Of a stretch of DNA of 64,000 bases, positions 44,393 through 52,932 are shown piece by piece. Under the pieces are notes generated by a model. That model worked only from the letters and a program-made list of their open reading frames with translations. It was not told the origin of the DNA and ran no database searches. How positions within the stretch are numbered: the stretch's first letter is position 1; the number at the start of each line of letters is the position of its first letter. The position numbers and the translations under genes were made by a program. Origin of the DNA: Candidatus Frackibacter sp. WG13 (GTDB taxonomy: Bacteria; Bacillota; Halanaerobiia; Halobacteroidales; Acetohalobiaceae); the NCBI RefSeq assembly GCF_900114655.1, contig NZ_FOTT01000013.1, positions 1 to 64,000 of the forward strand, in the 5' to 3' direction.

Positions 44393-46336
44393 ATGACAAA
44401 GGAAACTTTTTATGTTACGACACCGATTTATTATCCTAATGATAAGTTACATATTGGACATACTTACACTACTACCGCAGCAGATACTATTGCTCGTTTT
44501 AAGAAGTTGCAGGGGTATGATGTAAGATTCTTGACTGGGTCTGATGAGCATGGTCAGAAGATTGAGAGAACAGCTAAAGAGCATAATGTAACGCCTAAGG
44601 AGTATGTAGATGAGATTGTATCTTCTTTTAAGGACTTATGGAGTCTATTAGAGATTGATTATGATGTCTTTTTACGAACTACAGAAGAGAGACATGAAGA
44701 TGTAGTGCAGCATATCTTTAAAGAAATATATGAGCAAGGAGATATTTATAAGGATAAATATGAAGGCTGGTATTGTACTCCGTGTGAGACATTTTGGCTA
44801 GAAAGACAGTTAGAAGATGGGAAGTGTCCCGATTGTCAGCGGGAGACAGAATGGGTAGAAGAAGAGAGTTATTTCTTTAGGATGTCTAAGTATGAAGATG
44901 ACTTACTAGATTATATAGAAGAAAATCCTGAATTCATTCAACCGGAGACTCGACGTAATGAGATGGTTAACTTTATTAAAGATGGTCTAGAAGACCTTTG
45001 TATTTCAAGAACGACTTTTGATTGGGGAATTCCAGTACCGATAGATGATGATCATGTTATTTATGTTTGGTTCGATGCGTTGACTAATTACTTAACAGGA
45101 GCAGGATATTTGACCAATGACGACGATTTTGCTAAGTATTGGCCAGCAGATATACATATTGTAGGTAAGGATATCTTAAGATTCCATACGATTATTTGGC
45201 CGATTATTCTAATGGCTGCTGATTTAGAACTGCCAGATAGAGTTTTTGGACATGGATTTTTAACTGTGGAAGGCGGTAAGATGTCTAAATCGAAAGGGAA
45301 TGTCGTTGACCCTGTTAAATTAGTAGAGGATTTTGGTGTTGATGCTGTTCGCTACTATTTAATGCGCGAGGTTGCTTTTGGTTCTGATGGTTCTTACTCT
45401 ACAGAGTCATTTATCCAAAGGATTAATTCGGATTTAGCCAATGATTTAGGGAATTTATTGAATAGAACAGTAGCTATGGTAGATAAATATTTTGCGGGAG
45501 TAGTTCCTAGCCTAGGACCAGCTACTGATCATGATGAAGATTTAAAGAAGACCGCTCAGCAAGCGATTGAGGCTATGACAGAAGATATGGAGAATTTACA
45601 ATTTAGTACAGCTTTAGAACAGCTATGGACTTTAATCAGACGGACTAATAAATATATTGATGAAACGACCCCTTGGATCTTAGCAAAGGATGAAGCTAAA
45701 AAAGAGGAATTAGGTACAGTTCTCTATAATTTATTAGAATCGCTACGAATTATAGCTATTGCTTTAAAGCCATTCTTAATAGATGCTCCAGAAAAGATTT
45801 GGCAACAGTTGGGAATTAAAGAAGATATAGAGGAACAGAGTTGGGAGCAGGTTAAAGAATGGGGGGGACTAGAAGCAGGCATCAAGGTTAATTCAGGTGA
45901 CCCTATCTTCCCTAGAATTGATATTGAAGAATACTTTGAAAACCAAGTTGAAGCTGACCAAGTAGAAAAAAAAGAAGATGGTGGAAAGGATGAAGAAGAA
46001 GTGAGTGAAGATTATATTACATTTGATGATTTTACTAAGTTAGATTTACGAGTAGCTGAAGTATTAGAGGTAGAAAAGATTGAAGGTAGTGATAAATTAC
46101 TTAGAGTTCAAGTAGCTTTAGGAGAAGAAAAGAGACAGTTAGTAGCAGGAATTGCTAAGCATTATGAAGCTGAGGAATTAGTAGATAAGAAAGTGCTTAT
46201 GGTGGCAAACTTAGAGCCAGCGACTATCTTTGGAGTTAAGTCTAATGGCATGATTCTAGCGGCTTCTAATGACGAAGGAGACTTAACTGTAACTACAGTT
46301 GATAGAGATATTGATAGTGGAGCGCAGGTTAAATAA
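44393..46336 (+). CDS. metG: Methionyl-tRNA synthetase
   Basis: A 647-residue class I synthetase. HIGH motif as HIGHTY (about 22-27) and KMSKSKG at about 297-303. A zinc knuckle with CTPC and CPDC lies near 127-147. A C-terminal EMAP/Trbp111-type tRNA-binding domain (about 540-647, starting after an acidic linker) is fused. This is the bacterial two-domain form typical of Firmicutes. It is preceded by its T-box and AAAGGAGTGAG. Confidence 0.97.
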   Translation: MTKETFYVTTPIYYPNDKLHIGHTYTTTAADTIARFKKLQGYDVRFLTGSDEHGQKIERTAKEHNVTPKEYVDEIVSSFKDLWSLLEIDYDVFLRTTEERHEDVVQHIFKEIYEQGDIYKDKYEGWYCTPCETFWLERQLEDGKCPDCQRETEWVEEESYFFRMSKYEDDLLDYIEENPEFIQPETRRNEMVNFIKDGLEDLCISRTTFDWGIPVPIDDDHVIYVWFDALTNYLTGAGYLTNDDDFAKYWPADIHIVGKDILRFHTIIWPIILMAADLELPDRVFGHGFLTVEGGKMSKSKGNVVDPVKLVEDFGVDAVRYYLMREVAFGSDGSYSTESFIQRINSDLANDLGNLLNRTVAMVDKYFAGVVPSLGPATDHDEDLKKTAQQAIEAMTEDMENLQFSTALEQLWTLIRRTNKYIDETTPWILAKDEAKKEELGTVLYNLLESLRIIAIALKPFLIDAPEKIWQQLGIKEDIEEQSWEQVKEWGGLEAGIKVNSGDPIFPRIDIEEYFENQVEADQVEKKEDGGKDEEEVSEDYITFDDFTKLDLRVAEVLEVEKIEGSDKLLRVQVALGEEKRQLVAGIAKHYEAEELVDKKVLMVANLEPATIFGVKSNGMILAASNDEGDLTVTTVDRDIDSGAQVK

Positions 46337-46502
46337 TAGTTGACAGTGAAGCCCAGAAAAGAGCTTTCGGATTAAAAGTAGATAACAGATTACAGTAAAA
46401 ATCAAGACTATTATAATATTTCATGAGATAAGAGTTGTTTTAGTATAAGATAGTTAATTTAGTTGATAATATTCAGGTTTAGAACAGGAGTGATTTAATT
46501 TA

Positions 46503-47273
46503 ATGTTAGTTGATACTCATGCCCATATAGACTTTCCTCGTTTTAGTGATGATAGAGAGGATGTTATTAATCGGGCTCGGGAGAATGATCTTAAATATAT
46601 TATTAATGTTGGTGCTGATGAGGAGTCTAGTCAACGGTCTATAGATTTAGCTAATGAATATGATATGATCTATGCTGTTGTGGGAGTTCATCCTCATGAA
46701 GCAAAGAGTGTTACAGAATCTACATATCATAAGTTGAAAAAGTGGTCTGCTGAAGAAAAAGTAGTAGCTATTGGTGAGACTGGTCTTGATTATCATTATG
46801 ATAACTCTCCCCGGAAGATTCAAAAAGAAGTCTTTAGACAGCATATTAGGTTAGCTAAAGAGGTAAACTTACCTTTAGTGATTCATAGTCGGGAAGCTGA
46901 AGAAGAAACGATGCAGATATTAAAAGAAGAAGGTGCTGAAGAAGTTGGAGGAGTTATCCACTGTTTTGGTGGTGATTTAGCGATGGCTAAGGAGGCCATG
47001 GAACTTAATTTTTATATAGCTGTCGGTGGCGTTTTAACTTTTAATAATGCTCATCAATTACGAAGAGTAGTAAAACAGATTTCATTGGACAAACTACTAA
47101 TAGAGACCGATGCTCCATATTTAACACCAGAACCGAATCGTGGTAAGCGGAATGAACCTGCTTATGTAAAACATGTAGCTGAAAAGCTAGCTGAAATACT
47201 GCCATATTCAGCAGAAAAGATAGCTGAAATAACAACAGAGAATGCAGAGCGAGTCTTTGGTTTGACTAGTTAA
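46503..47273 (+). CDS. tatD: TatD family metal-dependent deoxyribonuclease
   Basis: A 256-residue TIM-barrel hydrolase with two-metal site ligands in VDTHAHID (H6, H8), GETGLDYHYD (Glu near 93), VIHSREAEEE, IHCFGG and ETDAPYLTPEP (Asp near 204). Family members show DNase/exonuclease activity in DNA repair and RNA processing. It follows metG as yabD follows metS in Bacillus. The start ATG 46503 has a somewhat distant AGGAGTGA. Confidence 0.94.
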   Translation: MLVDTHAHIDFPRFSDDREDVINRARENDLKYIINVGADEESSQRSIDLANEYDMIYAVVGVHPHEAKSVTESTYHKLKKWSAEEKVVAIGETGLDYHYDNSPRKIQKEVFRQHIRLAKEVNLPLVIHSREAEEETMQILKEEGAEEVGGVIHCFGGDLAMAKEAMELNFYIAVGGVLTFNNAHQLRRVVKQISLDKLLIETDAPYLTPEPNRGKRNEPAYVKHVAEKLAEILPYSAEKIAEITTENAERVFGLTS

Positions 47274-47344
47274 CGTTATTTTGTAATTCCAACCAGATTA
47301 TGTTATAATGGATTACATTATTAAGCCTGCAAGGAGGTTTGAAG

Positions 47345-47959
47345 ATGACTATTGCCTATGAATTAGGAGATTCTCTTTATTTAAATATAACTAATCGTTG
47401 TGTTAATGAATGTCAATTTTGTGTTAGAGACTATAAAGATGGAGTAGGAGGCTATAATCTTTGGTTGGATGAGGAACCAACAAGTGATGAGGTTATTGCT
47501 GCTATACAAGAACAGAAGGCTCTTGACCAATATCGAGAAATAGTCTTTTGTGGTTATGGTGAGCCGCTTATTAGATTAGAAGTAGTAATAAAAGTAGCTA
47601 AATGGTTAAGAAATTATGATGTAGCGATAAGAGTCGATACTAATGGCTTAGCAAATTTGATTCATGAGCGTAATGTAACACCGGATTTAGAAGGGTTAGT
47701 TGATGTTATTTCGATTAGTTTAAATGCTAAGAATGCTAATAAATATCAACAATTATGTAATCCTGAATTTGGGTCAGATTCTTTTCCAGCGATTCTAGAA
47801 TTTACAGAAGAATGTAAGAAGTATATTCCCCGGGTAGTCTTATCAGTAGTTAACTATCCAACGACTAGTATTTATGAATGCCGTAAGATTGCTAATAATC
47901 TAGGTGTAGAGTTTAGAGTACGACAATATAGTGGTTCAGATGCGGAAAAGGATGAATAA
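47345..47959 (+). CDS. TatD-linked radical SAM protein
   Basis: A 204-residue small radical SAM protein. The cluster motif CVNECQFC gives C19, C23 and C26. GYGEPL (about 60-65) is the SAM-binding GGE-like motif, and RVDTNGLANL follows. It belongs to the group regularly encoded beside tatD; its substrate has not been established. ATG 47345 sits six bases from AAGGAGGT; an upstream TTG 47339 would touch the binding site. A promoter-like TTATAAT lies at about 47302 just upstream, so it can be expressed apart from tatD. Confidence 0.88.
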   Translation: MTIAYELGDSLYLNITNRCVNECQFCVRDYKDGVGGYNLWLDEEPTSDEVIAAIQEQKALDQYREIVFCGYGEPLIRLEVVIKVAKWLRNYDVAIRVDTNGLANLIHERNVTPDLEGLVDVISISLNAKNANKYQQLCNPEFGSDSFPAILEFTEECKKYIPRVVLSVVNYPTTSIYECRKIANNLGVEFRVRQYSGSDAEKDE

Positions 47960-48028
47960 TCTATATAATAATTTTACAACATATAGATATGTATTTATAT
48001 TATTTAACTTTAATAGGAGGTAAATTTA

Positions 48029-48676
48029 ATGAAAATCTTTATTGATACTGCTAATATTGATGAAATTAGAGATATGAATCGAATAGGAATCTTAGATGGA
48101 GTGACAACTAACCCTTCTTTAATTGCTAAGGAAGAAGGAGTAGACTTTGAAGATATTATTGAGGAGATTACTTCTTTAGTTGATGGACCGGTTAGTGCGG
48201 AAGTAATTAGTACTGATACAGAAGGCATGGTTAAGGAGGCTAAGGAGTTAGCCAAGATTTCTGATAATGTTGTAATTAAGATTCCGATGAATAAAGATGG
48301 ACTGGCAGCAGTTAGCCAACTATCTAAATTAGGAATTAAGACCAATGTAACTTTAGTCTTTTCGCCAAATCAAGCACTTTTAGCTGCTCGGGCAGGGGCT
48401 ACATATGTTAGTCCATTTATTGGGCGGCTAGATGATATCGGACATGATGGAGTGGAGATAGTAAAGGAGATTAGTCAGATATTTACTCTGCATGGTATCG
48501 ATACTGAGATTATTGCGGCTAGTATTAGACATCCTAAGCATGTTAAAGCAGCAGCTATGGTTGATTCTGATATTGCTACGATTCCTTATGGAGTTTTGGA
48601 AAAGATGTTTAAGCATCCTAAGACAGATGAGGGTATTGAAAAGTTCTTAGCTGACTGGGAAGGTACAAATGAATAA
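48029..48676 (+). CDS. fsa: Transaldolase / fructose-6-phosphate aldolase family (small form)
   Basis: A 215-residue class I aldolase barrel of the TalC/MipB group. [13 protein letters not shown] and [12 protein letters not shown] (about 24-35) are the entry motifs. The Schiff-base lysine is K84 in VVIKIPM. In Firmicutes these short proteins usually act as transaldolases in the pentose phosphate pathway, while a few are fructose-6-phosphate aldolases; sequence alone does not decide. It lies upstream of a xylose-type ABC transporter, which fits pentose use. ATG 48029 follows TAGGAGGT. Confidence 0.92.
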   Translation: MKIFIDTANIDEIRDMNRIGILDGVTTNPSLIAKEEGVDFEDIIEEITSLVDGPVSAEVISTDTEGMVKEAKELAKISDNVVIKIPMNKDGLAAVSQLSKLGIKTNVTLVFSPNQALLAARAGATYVSPFIGRLDDIGHDGVEIVKEISQIFTLHGIDTEIIAASIRHPKHVKAAAMVDSDIATIPYGVLEKMFKHPKTDEGIEKFLADWEGTNE

Positions 48677-48837
48677 GATGGAGACTGAACGGTCAGTAAA
48701 AGTGTGTTGTTTATGTGCTAGGATTTAACACAAGTTTAACACACTATCTTTTTAAGAATGATCCATAGTGTGTTATCTGTGTTAATGTGTGTGATTAGAA
48801 AAAGCAACAATAAAATAACAAATTATTTTTAACTAGG
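48677..48837 (+). other. Intergenic region with GTGTTA/TAACAC boxes
   Basis: Holds an 11-pair inverted repeat, TAACACACTAT (48737-48747) / ATAGTGTGTTA (48765-48775), and further related words: GTGTGTTG, TTAACACAAG, CTGTGTTAATG. No T tail follows, so this is more like a regulator site than a terminator. No gene is seen. Confidence 0.5.
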
Positions 48838-48873
48838 ATGAACTCTATTAGTAATAGGGTTCATCTTTTTTTT
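48838..48873 (+). terminator. Terminator before the sugar transporter operon
   Basis: Stem GATGAACTCTATT / AATAGGGTTCATC and T8. Confidence 0.88.
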
Positions 48874-48977
48874 GTTTAGATCGATTAATTAAGATTTTAT
48901 AAATTGGCATGTAGTTTGCATTTTAATATAAGTGAGATTTAAATATAGTAAAATTCAAAAAACTTAGGAGGTTATTG

Positions 48978-50045
48978 ATGATGAGAAAGAAAGGGTTAAT
49001 GGTTGTAGCTATGTTATTGGTGGTTAGTCTATTTGCTACAGGATGTTTCTTTGGCGGCACTAAACAGAAGGATAATGGGAAAATTAAGATTGGTTTTTTA
49101 TTGAAGACGATGCAAGAAGAGCGCTATCAGAAGGATAAGGCAGCGTTTATTAAAAAAGCTGAAAGCTTAGGTGCAGAAGTTGTATTTGCTGCGGCAAACA
49201 ATAACGCTAGAACTCAGTTATCTAAATTTGAGAATATGTTGGCACAAGGAGTAGACGTAATAGTATTGCAACCTGTAAATACAGGTACAGCAGGCAACAT
49301 GGTTAAGATGGCTCATAGAGAAGGTGTTAAGGTTGTTGGTTATGATTCGATGCTAGTTAACGGACCTTTAGATGTTCACGTTATGCAGGATAGTTGGGCA
49401 GTAGGTAAGTTACAAGGTGAGACAATGGTTGATTGGCTGAAAGAGAAGAAAGGTAAAGTAGAAGGTAATGTTGTTCTAATTAAAGGACAGCCAGGTGACT
49501 CTAACGCTATTGCAATGACTAGTGGAGCTAAAAAGATCATTAAGGAGACTCCAGGTTTAAATTTAGTTGCTGAAGAATGGCATGAAGGTTGGGCTCCGGA
49601 TAAAGCAATGGCGACTGCAGAAAATGTTTTAACTAAGTATAATAATGATATTGATGCTTTTATTTGTAATAATAGTGGTATGGCGCGTGGAGTTATTTCT
49701 GCTCTAAAAGCACAAGGGTTAGCAGATGCTGATAAGGTTTTTGTTGCTGGTTCTGATGCAGACTTAACTAATATTAGATACGTTGCTCAAGGGATCCAGA
49801 CAGTTGATATCTTTAAGAAGATTAAGCCTTTAGCAAGAACAGCTGCTGAAACAGCTTATAAGTTAGCTAAGAATTCTAAAAAGGATGTTAAAGATGTAGT
49901 TGAATATGAAAAGCTAATAGATAATGGTTATATGGAAGTACCGACAATTATTACTCCAATCGTGAAAGTGACTAAAGACAATATTGAAGAGACAGTTATT
50001 AAGGCTGGTTTCCATACTAAAGAAGAGATTTATGGTCAGCAGTAA
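48978..50045 (+). CDS. xylF: Sugar ABC transporter substrate-binding lipoprotein (XylF-like)
   Basis: A 355-residue periplasmic-binding-protein type 1 lipoprotein. The signal peptide ends in the lipobox FATGC (C23). KIKIGFLLKTMQEERYQKDK begins the sugar-binding fold, and VDVIVLQPVNTGTAGNMVKM and VVGYDSMLVNG are close to D-xylose-binding XylF rather than ribose or galactose binders. Sugar identity is inferred. ATG 48978, six bases from AGGAGG; TTG 48975 and ATG 48981 are neighbours. First gene of xylFGH. Confidence 0.88.
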   Translation: MMRKKGLMVVAMLLVVSLFATGCFFGGTKQKDNGKIKIGFLLKTMQEERYQKDKAAFIKKAESLGAEVVFAAANNNARTQLSKFENMLAQGVDVIVLQPVNTGTAGNMVKMAHREGVKVVGYDSMLVNGPLDVHVMQDSWAVGKLQGETMVDWLKEKKGKVEGNVVLIKGQPGDSNAIAMTSGAKKIIKETPGLNLVAEEWHEGWAPDKAMATAENVLTKYNNDIDAFICNNSGMARGVISALKAQGLADADKVFVAGSDADLTNIRYVAQGIQTVDIFKKIKPLARTAAETAYKLAKNSKKDVKDVVEYEKLIDNGYMEVPTIITPIVKVTKDNIEETVIKAGFHTKEEIYGQQ

Positions 50046-50118
50046 TTAACCATTTTATATTAGGTCTGCTCTTTTTGTTGGGGCAGGCCTAAAATAAAGA
50101 AAAGAAAAGGTGGTAAAA

Positions 50119-51663
50119 TTGTCAGAGGTAATCTTAGAGATGAAGGATATAATTAAAGATTTTCCAGGAGTTAGAGCTTTAGATCATGTTAATTTCCAAG
50201 CTAGAACTGGTGAGGTTTTAGCTTTAGTAGGAGAGAATGGAGCTGGAAAGTCAACTTTAATGAAAGTTCTAAGTGGGGTATGGCCCTATCCTACTTATGA
50301 AGGAGAACTATATATTAAAGGAGATTTGAAGGAGTTTACCAATACTAGGGAAGCAGAAGAAGCAGGGGTAGCAATTATTCATCAGGAGTTAAACCTTATT
50401 CCTGGGTTGAGTGTAACAGAGAATATATTTTTAGATAAACAGGAGACAAACTTTTGTGGTAAGATTGAATGGTTTAAGTTACATTCTAAAACTAAAGAGT
50501 TATTAGAGAAATTAAATATTACAGATATTCAGCCAACAGATTTGATTAAGGAATTGACCGTCGGACAACAACAGATGATTGAGATTGCAAAGGCACTTTC
50601 GGTAAATGCAGAGATATTGGTCTTTGATGAACCAACTTCGGCTTTGACTGACCGAGAGATAGAAGATTTATTTATGATTATTAGAGCATTAAAGGCTCAA
50701 GGAGTATGTATGATTTATATTTCGCATAAGATGGAAGAAATAGAAGAGATTGCAGATAGAGTAACTGTTTTAAGAGATGGGAAGACCATCGGTGAAACCA
50801 CGCGGATTAAAGATATAACTTTAGATGAAATTATTACACGAATGGTAGGTCGTGATATAGAGGACATGTTTCCTAAGCAAGATTTTGAACAAGGAGAGAA
50901 GACATTAGAGGTTAAAGGAATTAATGTTGAGCATCCATTCTTAACTGATGAAAAGAAGGTCGAGGATGTATCATTCTCAGCGTATAAAGGTCAGATATTA
51001 GGAATTGCAGGTCTGATGGGTTCTGGGCGAACAGAGTTAGTTAGTGGTATTTTTGGAGTTAATCCTGATGAGACAACAGGTGAAGTATACTTAAATGGGA
51101 AAGAATTAAGTATAAATTCCCCCCAAGATGCAATTCAAGAAGGAATAGGCTTAGTGACAGAGGATAGAAAATTGTTAGGTTTACTATTAGGACAAGATAT
51201 TGTGACTAATACAACTTTAGCCTCTTTAGATTATGTTTCAAAGTATGGAGTTATTAATAAGTTAGAAGAACGTAAGGTTACTAATAAGTATGTTGATGAG
51301 CTTAATATCAAGACCCCAAATATAGATGTTAATGTTAATACTTTAAGTGGTGGCAATCAGCAGAAAGTAGTAATTGGTAAATGGTTAGCTACTAAGCCAG
51401 AGGTTTTAATTCTTGATGAACCTACTCGAGGGATAGATGTAGGAGCTAAAGTAGAAGTTTATAGATTGATGAATAAGTTGGTAGAAGAAGGAGTTACTGT
51501 CATTATGATATCTTCAGAACTACCAGAAATAATGGGAATGAGTGATAGAGTTTTAGTAATGTGTGAAGGAAAATTAGTTGCTGACCTTGACCGAGAGGAA
51601 GCTACTAAAGAAAAAGTAATGGAATATGCTACAGGAAATTTTAAAGGAGGAAGTAAGGCATGA
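50119..51663 (+). CDS. xylG: Sugar ABC transporter ATP-binding protein (XylG-like)
   Basis: A 514-residue fused dimer of two ABC cassettes. First Walker A GENGAGKST (38-46) with signature LTVGQQQ and Walker B ILVFDEPTSA; second half has the degenerate P-loop GLMGSGRTE typical of the CUT2 family, with LSGGNQQK and ILDEPTRGID. It energises sugar import with XylF and XylH. TTG 50119 is preferred, five bases from AAAGGTGG; GTG 50110 overlaps that site. The stop overlaps xylH by four bases (ATGA). Confidence 0.93.
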   Translation: MSEVILEMKDIIKDFPGVRALDHVNFQARTGEVLALVGENGAGKSTLMKVLSGVWPYPTYEGELYIKGDLKEFTNTREAEEAGVAIIHQELNLIPGLSVTENIFLDKQETNFCGKIEWFKLHSKTKELLEKLNITDIQPTDLIKELTVGQQQMIEIAKALSVNAEILVFDEPTSALTDREIEDLFMIIRALKAQGVCMIYISHKMEEIEEIADRVTVLRDGKTIGETTRIKDITLDEIITRMVGRDIEDMFPKQDFEQGEKTLEVKGINVEHPFLTDEKKVEDVSFSAYKGQILGIAGLMGSGRTELVSGIFGVNPDETTGEVYLNGKELSINSPQDAIQEGIGLVTEDRKLLGLLLGQDIVTNTTLASLDYVSKYGVINKLEERKVTNKYVDELNIKTPNIDVNVNTLSGGNQQKVVIGKWLATKPEVLILDEPTRGIDVGAKVEVYRLMNKLVEEGVTVIMISSELPEIMGMSDRVLVMCEGKLVADLDREEATKEKVMEYATGNFKGGSKA

Positions 51664-52772
51664 AGAAATTTTTAAAAGATAATGCTACTTTATTGGCATT
51701 GATAGCTTTAGGACTAATTCTTACATTTTTATCACCGGCTTTCTTTACTCCCCGAAACCTAACTAACTTGGCACGACAGGTGACGATTATTGGGATCATA
51801 TCAGTAGGAATGACTATGGTAATCTTATTAGCAGGGATCGACCTTTCAGTTGGTTCGATTGTAGGGCTAGCAGCAATTGTAGTTACGTTATTAATGCAGG
51901 CTGGATTAAGTGCTTGGTTAGCGATATTATTGACGATTCTTTTATGTGGGGTTTTAATTGGATTATGGAATGGATTTTGGATTGCTCATTACGATATTCC
52001 ACCATTTATCATTACTTTAGGGATGATGACTATTGCTCGTGGTCTAGCTTTAACTTTATCTAATGGGAGCTCAGTACCAGTAACTAGCAAGGTGTTTTCG
52101 ATTATTGGAGGAGGATATATTCCTAAAGGGATTAGTGGTATAATCTTAGCTATTGGATTAATTACTATCTTATATTCTATTTATAAGAATGTTAAACAAC
52201 AGAAAGAATATGGAATGGAAGTAAAGAAGTCAGAGGTTATTACGAAGGCTGTTTTAGCAATTTTAGGTATTCTGTTTGCATTTGCAGTATTCTTCAGCTA
52301 TCGTGGAATTCCAGTACCAGTGGCAATCTTTGCAGTAATAGTTTTAGCTGGGGTATATACCTTAAGAAATACTAAGTTTGGGCGTAGATTATATGCTATT
52401 GGAGGTAATGAAGAAGCAGCTAGACTTTCAGGTCTTAATGTATATAAGACGAAGTTAATGGTTTATACAATTATGACTACCTTAGCTACAATTTCTGGTA
52501 TTATCTTAGCTTCACGATTAAATGGTGCTTCTCCTAATTTAGGCAAAATGTTTGAGCTAGATGCGATTGCTTCGGTTGTAATTGGTGGAACAAGTTTAAC
52601 TGGTGGTTATGGAACGATTACTGGCTCTATAATTGGTGCTTTTATTATTGGAGTCCTAAATAACGGAATGAGTCTCTTAGGAATTAATACTTTCTATCAA
52701 CTAATTGTGAAAGGATTAATAATTATTGTAGCGGTTTGGTTTGATGTTATGAACAAGAGAAAAAAAGCATAG
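51660..52772 (+). CDS. xylH: Sugar ABC transporter permease (XylH-like)
   Basis: A 370-residue CUT2 permease of about ten transmembrane helices. GMTMVILLAGIDLSVGS (about 50-66) and GGNEEAARLSGLNV (about 249-262) are the BPD_transp_2 signatures, the second being the coupling loop to XylG. The extra long cytoplasmic insert with KNVKQQKEYGMEVKKSE (about 176-192) is characteristic of XylH versus RbsC. It is last in the operon, followed by a terminator. Confidence 0.93.
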   Translation: MKKFLKDNATLLALIALGLILTFLSPAFFTPRNLTNLARQVTIIGIISVGMTMVILLAGIDLSVGSIVGLAAIVVTLLMQAGLSAWLAILLTILLCGVLIGLWNGFWIAHYDIPPFIITLGMMTIARGLALTLSNGSSVPVTSKVFSIIGGGYIPKGISGIILAIGLITILYSIYKNVKQQKEYGMEVKKSEVITKAVLAILGILFAFAVFFSYRGIPVPVAIFAVIVLAGVYTLRNTKFGRRLYAIGGNEEAARLSGLNVYKTKLMVYTIMTTLATISGIILASRLNGASPNLGKMFELDAIASVVIGGTSLTGGYGTITGSIIGAFIIGVLNNGMSLLGINTFYQLIVKGLIIIVAVWFDVMNKRKKA

Positions 52773-52789
52773 GATATACCTTTTTCTTA

Positions 52790-52820
52790 AAGGTCAGAGA
52801 TAACTTCTCTGGCCTTCTTT
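52790..52820 (+). terminator. Terminator after xylH
   Basis: Stem AAGGTCAGAGA / TCTCTGGCCTT with a short loop, tail TCTTT. Confidence 0.8.
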
Positions 52821-52838
52821 AAATTGTTAATACTCTGT

Positions 52839-52855
52839 TTAACCTAGGTTATAAT
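52839..52855 (+). promoter_or_regulatory. -10 box and palindrome before the LevR-type gene
   Basis: TATAAT (52850-52855) overlaps a 12-base palindrome TAACCTAGGTTA (52839-52850). The -35 is weak (TTAATA). The palindrome at a -10 box looks like an operator. Confidence 0.4.
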
Positions 52856-52932
52856 ATAAGATAGACTTAGTGGGGGTTGGTGACCTTATTTAGCCAATAA
52901 CATTTATAGCAATAAAAAAGGCAGGGAGATAT

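Noticed and set aside
48737-48775. Inverted repeat as a terminator of the transaldolase gene
   Set aside because: The stem is good, but no T tract follows. A proper terminator is at 48838-48873, so this was treated as a possible operator.
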